From Bacteroidales bacterium (GTDB lineage: Bacteria; Bacteroidota; Bacteroidia; Bacteroidales; UBA12481), in the NCBI GenBank assembly GCA_021160155.1, contig JAGHDB010000018.1, positions 1 to 13,171 of the forward strand: a DNA stretch of 13,171 nucleotides, in the 5' to 3' direction. Shown one piece after another: positions 7,175 through 13,171 of this stretch (position 1 is the stretch's first letter; each line of letters begins with the position of its first letter). Both the position numbers and the translations under genes were made by a program. The notes under the pieces were generated by a model that saw nothing but the letters and a program-made list of their open reading frames with translations, had not been told where the DNA came from and searched no databases.

Positions 7175-7999
7175 ATGCGGAATCTGCTTCGATTTATTAT
7201 CCGGTTTAATTTCCAGATACTCTTCATGCTTCTGGAGATCATCGTACTTATTCTGTTAACCAGGGTCAATCCGATACCACGTTCAAAAGTGTTTTCGATG
7301 ATTGAAGAGACCAACAGTTTTATTGCAGACCAGTATCATCGTTTAAGTGATTTTATGGGATTGGTTACGAAAAACAGAGAGCTTATCCTGGAAAATTCCA
7401 GATTAAGAGACCGACTTACCGTCTTGCAATCAGATTGGGCCGATCAGAAAATGATGAAAGAAACTGACACGGTTCAATACCGTTACCTCCCGGCAGGAGT
7501 GGTGAACCAATCTGTAAATAAACCTTATAATTACCTTACACTTAACCGCGGAGCAAAAGATGGGATACAACCTGATATGGCAGTGATCGGACCGGATGGC
7601 ATTGTTGGGATGGTCAGAAATGTTTCACCTCATTATTGTACCGTTCTCTCACTTTTGAATCCTGAATTCAGAACCAGTGCAAGACTGACCGGTACCGGTT
7701 TTTTTGGAACCATTCAATGGGATCATCTCAATTATCGTGAAGTATTGTTGCTTGAAATCCCGGCTCATGCACCGGTTCAAATAGGAGATACCGTTACGAC
7801 AAGCGGTTATTCAACGATTTTTCCTCCGGGAGAGATGATTGGTGTTGTGAGTGAATTTCACACTATCTCAGGGGGCGTTTTTTACCAGATACGGGTAAAA
7901 TTAAGTCAGGATTTCAAAAAAATCAAATGGGTGTATATTATCAAGAACCGTTTTAAAGCAGAACAAAATGAATTGGAACAGCAGCTAAGCAATGATTAA
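7175..7999 (+). CDS. mreC: Rod shape-determining protein MreC
   Basis: MreC is a single-pass periplasmic scaffold that binds PBP2 and, with MreD, promotes its activation with RodA. The 274 residues begin with a basic cytoplasmic tail and one membrane segment (about 13-30). A periplasmic helix predicted to form a coiled coil follows (about 55-95; KNRELILENSRLRDRLTVLQ lies within it). The double beta-barrel domain comes next, with LNRGAKDGIQPDMAVIGPDG (123-142), a family signature, and GDTVTTSGYSTIFPPGEMIG (204-223), the second signature. A short charged tail (KAEQNELEQQ) closes the protein. The ATG at 7175 has no strong Shine-Dalgarno, but the N-terminus fits. The last 8 bases overlap mreD, so the two are probably translationally coupled. 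Confidence 0.95.
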   Translation: MRNLLRFIIRFNFQILFMLLEIIVLILLTRVNPIPRSKVFSMIEETNSFIADQYHRLSDFMGLVTKNRELILENSRLRDRLTVLQSDWADQKMMKETDTVQYRYLPAGVVNQSVNKPYNYLTLNRGAKDGIQPDMAVIGPDGIVGMVRNVSPHYCTVLSLLNPEFRTSARLTGTGFFGTIQWDHLNYREVLLLEIPAHAPVQIGDTVTTSGYSTIFPPGEMIGVVSEFHTISGGVFYQIRVKLSQDFKKIKWVYIIKNRFKAEQNELEQQLSND

Positions 8000-8534
8000 T
8001 ACATTTATACGATACTTTATCAGATTCATTCTGGTCTATTTGTTCCAGGTTCTGGTGCTGAACAACATGCAATACAGCGGGCTGATAAATCCATATTTTT
8101 ATATTTGGTTTATTCTTGTATTGCCTTTTGAGACTCCGGGCTGGCTGGTTCTGGTCTCTGCATTTTTATTGGGACTGGGTATAGACCTTTTTCCACAGGG
8201 AATTTCGGGAGCGGCTCCAAGTATGGGTATGCATGCCGGAGCTACGGTACTATTGGCTTTTATGCGGCCGATGGTTTGGAGATGGATTAGTCCGGGAGAT
8301 GGTTATGATCCCAAAACCCTGCCGGATACACATTTTTACGGATGGATATGGTTCATGAGCTATGTCATGATGCTCACGCTTATTCATCATCTGGCACTGT
8401 TTCTCTTAGAAGATTTTTCGTTTCATCGTCTTCATATTCTTCTTCTGAGAGTTTTGCTGAGTGCAATTTTTACCTGGGGTATTATTATGTTATGGGAAAT
8501 TATTAAACCCGGTAAACAAAGAAAATACGGATGA
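7992..8534 (+). CDS. mreD: Rod shape-determining protein MreD
   Basis: A 180-residue polytopic inner-membrane protein with about five hydrophobic segments (roughly 8-24, 33-46, 50-66, 78-92, 116-139 and 148-170, the shorter ones uncertain). MreD families diverge strongly, so identification leans on position between mreC and mrdA, on size, and on the motif GLGIDLFPQG (61-70) followed by GMHAGATVLLAFMRP (79-93). The 'G-x-x-x-D-x-F ... G-x-H' arrangement is usual for MreD of Bacteroidetes. A hydrophilic loop (about 97-115) separates the last segments, and the tail is basic. It works with MreC to stabilise and activate the elongation complex. Its start overlaps mreC by 8 bases, and its stop overlaps the mrdA start in an ATGA junction (8531-8534). 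Confidence 0.9.
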   Translation: MINTFIRYFIRFILVYLFQVLVLNNMQYSGLINPYFYIWFILVLPFETPGWLVLVSAFLLGLGIDLFPQGISGAAPSMGMHAGATVLLAFMRPMVWRWISPGDGYDPKTLPDTHFYGWIWFMSYVMMLTLIHHLALFLLEDFSFHRLHILLLRVLLSAIFTWGIIMLWEIIKPGKQRKYG

Positions 8535-10339
8535 AAGATCCCTATCAAAACCGGCGACTGGTTATTGGAGGGATCATTCTCTTTACCGGGATACTTTATC
8601 TCATCCGGCTTCTGATTTTACAAGTACTGGATACATCTTATAAATTGTCAGCTGAAAGCAATAGTCGTCAAAGAGAGATCGAATATCCCGGAAGAGGCTT
8701 GATTCTTGACCGCAATGGAAAAGTGCTGGCATCCAATGAGCCAGTGTATGATCTGATGATGATCCCGAGGAAAACAGAATCTTTTGATACTCTGGCTCTT
8801 TGCAGTATGCTTGGTATTCAACGTGCCGAGCTTGACAAGGGGATACAGTCTGCCCTGCAATACTCAAGGTATAAACCCTATCCTGTTGTCAGACAGATTG
8901 ATGCCAGGCGGTTCGCCATTCTTGAAGAGCAGTTGTTTAAATATAAGGGATTTTATGTTCAAACCCGAACCAGACGGATCTATCCGGAGGGAATTGCATC
9001 TCATGTTATTGGATATATGGGAGAGATTGATTTGAATGAGATACGCCAGGATCCGTATTATGCGGTAGGTGATTATCTGGGGCAGTCCGGACTTGAACTT
9101 CAGTATGAGAAAGAGTTGAGAGGCCGAAAAGGTATCCGGTATCAGTTGGTGGATGTGTTCAATCAGGTTAAAGGTAGTTATGAGGGGGGGCGTTATGATA
9201 CGCTTCCTGAACCCGGGAAAAACCTTCTGACTACACTGAATTCAGAATTACAGAAATACGGAGAACTACTGATGACCCATAAAAGTGGGAGCATCGTAGC
9301 CATTGAGCCGGCTACGGGTGAGATCCTTTGCATGGTTTCAAGTCCTTCGTTTGATCTGAATAAACTGACTGGACGTGAACGGACCAGGCAGTTTGAGGCA
9401 TTATCGGCCGATACGTTGGAACCTTTATTCAACAGGGCCACCATGTCACGTTATGCACCGGGATCCATATTTAAAATTGTTCAGGCTTTGATCGGCCTGG
9501 ATCTGGGCGTGATCCGGCCGCAAACCGGTTTTAAATGTGATAAATCATTGATCGGATGTCACAATCACCCTGAAGCGACCAATTTAAAAAAGGCCATCCA
9601 ATATTCTTGTAACCCCTATTTTTACCAGGTTTATCGTAGGATCATTTTACGGAGGCAGAGCAGTAATATATTTACTGACAGTGAGTTGGGATTGGCAGAT
9701 TGGCAAAAAAAGGTGATGAGTTTTGGGTTAGGTCAGTTGTTGCAGATTGATCTGCCGGGTGTTAGTCCGGGATTTATTCCCGGGCCGGAATTTTATGATA
9801 CCTGGTATGGCCGGCATCGTTGGGCCTTTAGCACCATATATTCAAATTGCAACGGCCAGGGAGAAGTTGAGACGGTTCCGGTTCAGATAGCCAATCTGGC
9901 TGCGATCATTGCCAACCGGGGGTACTATTACGTGCCGCATTTTATCAGGTCAATCGGGGAGAAGGGAGAACTGCCGGAGGTATACCGTATGCCGCATCAT
10001 CCGGATGTCAATGCGGCATATTACCCGGTGGTTATCAATGCCATGCGTGCGGTAATATATGAACCGTCCGGTACCGGTCGGAGGGCACAGGTTCCAGGCG
10101 TAATCGTTTGTGGAAAAACAGGAACGGTCCAGAATAATCAGGGAGAAGACCATTCAGGTTTTTTTGCATTCGCACCCATGCAACACCCTGCAATCGCAAT
10201 CTCTGTGTATGTGGAACATGCCGGATCCGGAGGATTCTGGGCAGCTATGATTGCCAGTTTAATGATGGAAAAATACCTGAACGGGGAAGTAACACAAGCT
10301 GAAAAGGAGAAGATGGTGCTTGAATACAAACAGTTTTAA
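8531..10339 (+). CDS. mrdA: Penicillin-binding protein 2 (class B transpeptidase of the elongasome)
   Basis: PBP2 cross-links new glycan strands made by RodA in the lateral wall and is a beta-lactam target. The 602 residues have normal length. A short cytoplasmic tail and one membrane anchor (about 10-31) lead into the pedestal domain, which starts at SRQREIEYPGRGLILDRNGK (45-64), with EGIASHVIGYMGEI (153-166) and GQSGLELQYEKELRG (184-198). The transpeptidase domain carries the three catalytic motifs: SIFK with nucleophile Ser312 and Lys315, SCN (359-361), and KTGT (529-532). LPGVSPGFIPGP (408-419) and NGQGEVETVPVQIANL (441-456) are typical of PBP2 rather than FtsI. It is coupled to mreD by an ATGA overlap and to rodA by a TAATG overlap, so the two enzyme partners are made together. 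All catalytic residues are present. Confidence 0.97.
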   Translation: MKDPYQNRRLVIGGIILFTGILYLIRLLILQVLDTSYKLSAESNSRQREIEYPGRGLILDRNGKVLASNEPVYDLMMIPRKTESFDTLALCSMLGIQRAELDKGIQSALQYSRYKPYPVVRQIDARRFAILEEQLFKYKGFYVQTRTRRIYPEGIASHVIGYMGEIDLNEIRQDPYYAVGDYLGQSGLELQYEKELRGRKGIRYQLVDVFNQVKGSYEGGRYDTLPEPGKNLLTTLNSELQKYGELLMTHKSGSIVAIEPATGEILCMVSSPSFDLNKLTGRERTRQFEALSADTLEPLFNRATMSRYAPGSIFKIVQALIGLDLGVIRPQTGFKCDKSLIGCHNHPEATNLKKAIQYSCNPYFYQVYRRIILRRQSSNIFTDSELGLADWQKKVMSFGLGQLLQIDLPGVSPGFIPGPEFYDTWYGRHRWAFSTIYSNCNGQGEVETVPVQIANLAAIIANRGYYYVPHFIRSIGEKGELPEVYRMPHHPDVNAAYYPVVINAMRAVIYEPSGTGRRAQVPGVIVCGKTGTVQNNQGEDHSGFFAFAPMQHPAIAISVYVEHAGSGGFWAAMIASLMMEKYLNGEVTQAEKEKMVLEYKQF

Positions 10340-11769
10340 TGATGCTAACCGGGAAAAATACATTAGTACGAATAGACTGGCTGACGGTAATCCTGTTTGT
10401 GTTGTTAACCGGTTTCGGGTGGCTTAATCTTTTTTCGGCTACTTATGATGAAGGATTACCCGTTTCACTGTTCAGTTTTGCCTCACGTTACAGCAAGCAA
10501 TTTTACTATATTCTTGCTGCACTGGTCATTGCTTTTCTGGTTATGATTACAGATGGTAAAGTATGGGGGGCCTTTGCTTACCTCGTGTATGGTCTGACAG
10601 TAGGATTATCCATATTGGTCTTGTTCATCGGACGGGAAATAAACGGTGCTCGATCATGGATCATCCTGGGCCCGGTAAGTTTTCAGCCGGCAGAGTTCAT
10701 GAAAGCAGGAATGGCTCTGTTGCTGGCAAAATTGTTATCGAGGTTTGATTTTAAAATACACCGGTTACATAATTTGTTTTTAATTCTGCTTTTTACCGGT
10801 CTGCCGATGGTATTGGTTTTTTTTCAGAATGATACCGGTACAATGCTGGTTTTTCTGGCGTTGATTTTGGTGCTCTTCAGGGAGGGTTTATCAGGGTACG
10901 TGCTGATTTTCGGAGGTATTGCCGCAGCGCTCTTTTTTTTAACGCTCGTGTTTCCCCTCTCCGTTTTTCTTCCGGTTATTACAATTATTGCATTGTTGTT
11001 GACCTGGTTGTATCAACACAATTTTAAATACTTTCTGTGGGGGGTAATCTCTTTCTCCCTATTGTTTGGTACTGTTTTTCTGGTTAACCGGATGACTTCG
11101 TCGGGATGGTCGTATTCACGGGTTTTTTTCGTAGCCTCTTTGTCGGCATTTTTTTTATGGGCCATACTCATATACCGGTACCGGTTAAATTCATTATACC
11201 TTTTTTTATTTGCCTGGATAGGAGCTACGTTATTGATATTTTCTGTAGATATGGTTTTTCATGATCTGCTGGAGCCTCATCAGCAGGCACGTATCAGCCA
11301 ATTGCTCGGATTGGTCCATGACCCTCTGGGAACCGGATATAATCTGAACCAATCGAAAATTGCAATCGGATCGGGCGGCTTTTTCGGAAAAGGCTTTCTC
11401 AGGGGTACGCAAACACGCTTCAATTTTGTACCGGAGCAAAGTACCGACTTTATTTTTTCTACTGTGGGAGAAGAGTGGGGGTTTTTAGGAAGTTTGTTGG
11501 TGATCGGATCTTTTTCAGGATTATTAATCCGGCTCATTTTTTTAGCCGAGCGGCAAAGATCCGTTTTTTCGAGGGTTTTTGGATACAGTGTAGTTTCGAT
11601 ACTTTTCTTTCATTTTGCTGTCAATATCGGGATGGTGATCGGGCTGGTTCCCGTAATCGGTATTCCCCTGCCGTTTTTCAGCTATGGGGGATCCTCTTTA
11701 TTGACATTTACATTGCTGTTATTCATCATGTTACGCTTGGATACCAGTCGCTATGAAGTGATTAACTGA
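10339..11769 (+). CDS. rodA: RodA, SEDS peptidoglycan glycosyltransferase
   Basis: RodA polymerises lipid II into glycan strands as the partner of PBP2. The 476-residue polytopic protein shows the SEDS signatures: NGARSWI (102-108), QPAEFMK (116-122), QNDTGTML (163-170), EPHQQARI (312-319), GTGYNLNQSKIAIGSGGFFGKG (331-352), EQSTDFIFSTVGEEWGFLG (366-384) and GIPLPFFSYGGSSLL (441-455). Asp370 in STDFIF aligns with the Asp required for polymerase activity in characterised RodA proteins. The protein is about 100 residues longer than Escherichia coli RodA (about 370). The extra length falls mainly between residues 185 and 305 and is hydrophobic, which suggests extra membrane segments, as in other Bacteroidetes RodA. 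The start overlaps the mrdA stop by one base; a second ATG three bases on is equally possible. It is the last gene of the shape cluster. Confidence 0.96.
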   Translation: MMLTGKNTLVRIDWLTVILFVLLTGFGWLNLFSATYDEGLPVSLFSFASRYSKQFYYILAALVIAFLVMITDGKVWGAFAYLVYGLTVGLSILVLFIGREINGARSWIILGPVSFQPAEFMKAGMALLLAKLLSRFDFKIHRLHNLFLILLFTGLPMVLVFFQNDTGTMLVFLALILVLFREGLSGYVLIFGGIAAALFFLTLVFPLSVFLPVITIIALLLTWLYQHNFKYFLWGVISFSLLFGTVFLVNRMTSSGWSYSRVFFVASLSAFFLWAILIYRYRLNSLYLFLFAWIGATLLIFSVDMVFHDLLEPHQQARISQLLGLVHDPLGTGYNLNQSKIAIGSGGFFGKGFLRGTQTRFNFVPEQSTDFIFSTVGEEWGFLGSLLVIGSFSGLLIRLIFLAERQRSVFSRVFGYSVVSILFFHFAVNIGMVIGLVPVIGIPLPFFSYGGSSLLTFTLLLFIMLRLDTSRYEVIN

Positions 11770-11862
11770 AAGACGTTATTTATCATAAGGCTTTTCGGGA
11801 TAAAACTCTAATTTTAACGCTTTAATAACCGTATAATCGTTTCACATAAATATCAATTCATT
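11770..11862. other. Intergenic gap between rodA and the cDPG-synthetase-like gene
   Basis: This AT-rich gap of 93 bases has no reading frame and no convincing terminator hairpin. TATAAT at 11832-11837 and TAATTTTA at 11809-11816 (seven of eight fixed and free positions of TAnnTTTG) are possible -10/-7 elements, but neither has a matching upstream box. It probably holds the promoter of the next gene, but I cannot place it. Confidence 0.3.
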
Positions 11863-13171
11863 ATGTCAAAGAAAAGAGTGATCATTATTGGTGCTGCGGG
11901 ACGTGATTTTCACAATTTCAACACCTATTACCGTGACCAAAAGGATTATGAAGTAGTTGCTTTTACTGCAGCTCAGATACCTGACATCGATGGCAGAAAA
12001 TATCCGGCAGCACTGGCCGGCCAATTGTATCCGGATGGGATACCGATTTATGCCGAACAGGAGTTGCCATCATTGATCCGGGATTTAAAAGTTGACGACT
12101 GTGTCTTTTCATACAGTGATGTGCCTTATCAACGTGTGATGAGTTTAAGTGCATTGGTTAATGCCGGGGGTGCAACCTTTACCCTGCTGGGTCCGGCTCA
12201 TACCATGCTTAAAAGTACAAAACCTGTCATTGCTGTTGTAGATACACGAACCGGTTGCGGGAAAAGCCAGACTTCAAGAAGAGTGATTGAGATATTGATG
12301 GAAAAAGGGCTGAAAGTGGTTGCTGTCAGACACCCGATGCCGTATGGGGATCTGGTGGCACAGAAAGTTCAGCGGTATGCAGAGATCAATGACCTGGCGC
12401 GTTATAAATGTACGATCGAAGAGATGGAAGAGTATGAACCCCACGTGGTACGGGGCAATGTGATTTATGCCGGGGTGGATTATGAAGCCATCCTCCGCCA
12501 GGCAGAAGATGATCCCCGGGGATGTGATGTGATTTTATGGGATGGAGGCAATAATGATTTTTCTTTTTATAAACCCGATCTGACCATTACCGTTGCCGAC
12601 CCCCACCGGCCCGGTCATGAACGTTCTTACTATTCCGGAGAAGTTAATCTCAGAATGGCTGATGTGGTAGTAATCAATAAAATGGATACGGCTAATCCGG
12701 ATAGTGTACAGCAGGTCAGAGCAAATATAGCCGAACTTAATCCCGGTGCAATTGTAATAGACGGAGCATCTCCAATTCGCGTGGATAATCCTGATATGAT
12801 TAAAGGGAAACGGGTGCTTGTGGTTGAAGATGGGCCTACATTGACCCATGGTGAGATGACTATCGGAGCCGGAACTGTAGCAGCAAAAAAATTCGGTGCG
12901 ACCGAACTGGTTGATCCCAGGCCTTACACCACAGGTAAACTGAGCGAGACTTTCAGATTATATCCTAAAATAGGTACTTTGTTACCGGCTATGGGTTACA
13001 GCGAGCAACAGCTTAAAGACCTCGAAACAACCATTGAGAATACCGAATGTGACTCCGTGGTGATTGGAACGCCGATTGACCTGAACCGGATTATTAAAAT
13101 AAATAAACCGAATACGAGGGTTTATTATGATCTCCAGGAAATCGGCCAACCTGATTTGCATAGGGTATTAG
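11863..13171 (+). CDS. Cyclic 2,3-diphosphoglycerate synthetase family GTPase-like protein (3' end cut by window)
   Basis: From the ATG at 11863 the frame stays open for 436 codons to the window edge. Family members are about 440-460 residues, so nearly the whole protein is here. It resembles COG2403, which includes the archaeal enzyme that uses ATP to close 2,3-diphosphoglycerate into its cyclic anhydride. An N-terminal Rossmann-like region starts with KRVIIIGAAGRDFHNFN (4-20). Next come a P-loop variant DTRTGCGKSQTSRR (127-140), HPMPYGDL (157-164), a Walker B-like VILWDGGNNDFSFYKPDL (223-240), VADPHRPGHE (244-253), and the NKMD base-recognition motif (272-275). A C-terminal domain includes VEDGPTLTHGEM (321-332). 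The P-loop has Thr where the classical first Gly or Ala stands. Function in bacteria is not established: it could make a cyclic phosphoglycerate or be an uncharacterised NTPase. It is separated from rodA by 93 bases and is probably transcribed on its own. Confidence 0.82.
   Translation, partial: MSKKRVIIIGAAGRDFHNFNTYYRDQKDYEVVAFTAAQIPDIDGRKYPAALAGQLYPDGIPIYAEQELPSLIRDLKVDDCVFSYSDVPYQRVMSLSALVNAGGATFTLLGPAHTMLKSTKPVIAVVDTRTGCGKSQTSRRVIEILMEKGLKVVAVRHPMPYGDLVAQKVQRYAEINDLARYKCTIEEMEEYEPHVVRGNVIYAGVDYEAILRQAEDDPRGCDVILWDGGNNDFSFYKPDLTITVADPHRPGHERSYYSGEVNLRMADVVVINKMDTANPDSVQQVRANIAELNPGAIVIDGASPIRVDNPDMIKGKRVLVVEDGPTLTHGEMTIGAGTVAAKKFGATELVDPRPYTTGKLSETFRLYPKIGTLLPAMGYSEQQLKDLETTIENTECDSVVIGTPIDLNRIIKINKPNTRVYYDLQEIGQPDLHRVL

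Noticed and set aside
11832..11837. TATAAT as a sigma-70-like promoter for the COG2403 gene.
   Set aside because: No -35 box at proper spacing is present, and Bacteroidota promoters use TAnnTTTG; I kept it only as a note on the gap.
1..13171. A hidden mobile element, defence system, CRISPR array, tRNA or riboswitch.
   Set aside because: Genes fill nearly the whole window, the gaps are below 100 bases, and no array-like repeats, cloverleaf, transposase or terminal inverted repeats were seen by eye on either strand.

Overview
The window looks like chromosomal DNA from a member of the Bacteroidota (Bacteroidetes). Three observations point that way. The cell-shape genes lie in the order purH-mreB-mreC-mreD-mrdA-rodA, and RodA has the long form (476 residues). 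Shine-Dalgarno sequences are weak or absent. Intergenic sequence near 3.7-3.8 kb carries the phylum's promoter signature (TTTG about 19 bases before TAnnTTTG). Base composition appears moderate and uniform, and I see no insertion sequence, phage gene, tRNA, rRNA or CRISPR array. Assignment below the phylum is not possible by eye.

Layout. (1) Positions 1-1138, plus strand: the C-terminal end of an ABC transporter ATPase followed by its ABC-2 type membrane subunit. (2) Positions 1149-3725, minus strand: a tight operon read from right to left, encoding a flippase-like integral membrane protein (LPG synthase TM / UPF0104 family), a DUF456 membrane protein and a membrane-bound family 2 glycosyltransferase. 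It converges on the ABC genes with a 10-base gap. (3) Positions 3784-4557, plus strand: rsmA (16S rRNA dimethyladenosine methyltransferase), divergent from the flippase operon. (4) Positions 4602-11769, plus strand: purH followed by the rod-shape (elongasome) genes mreB, mreC, mreD, mrdA (PBP2) and rodA. From mreC to rodA the reading frames overlap by 1 to 8 bases, which suggests translational coupling. (5) Positions 11863 to the window end, plus strand: a nearly complete GTPase-like protein of the cyclic 2,3-diphosphoglycerate synthetase family (COG2403), cut by the window edge.

How the genes work together. MreB filaments at the inner membrane organise MreC and MreD, which activate the RodA glycosyltransferase and PBP2 transpeptidase pair that builds lateral-wall peptidoglycan. 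PurH makes IMP at the end of purine synthesis; its place at the head of this operon is probably a matter of co-expression. The minus-strand operon plausibly makes and translocates a glycolipid or lipid-linked sugar, but its substrate cannot be read from sequence.

Most of the window is ordinary core genome. The points most worth a second look are the interlocked divergent promoters and TTG start at the flippase/rsmA junction, the bacterial member of the cyclic-diphosphoglycerate synthetase family, and the small glycosyltransferase/DUF456/flippase operon. I did not find a convincing new multi-gene system.
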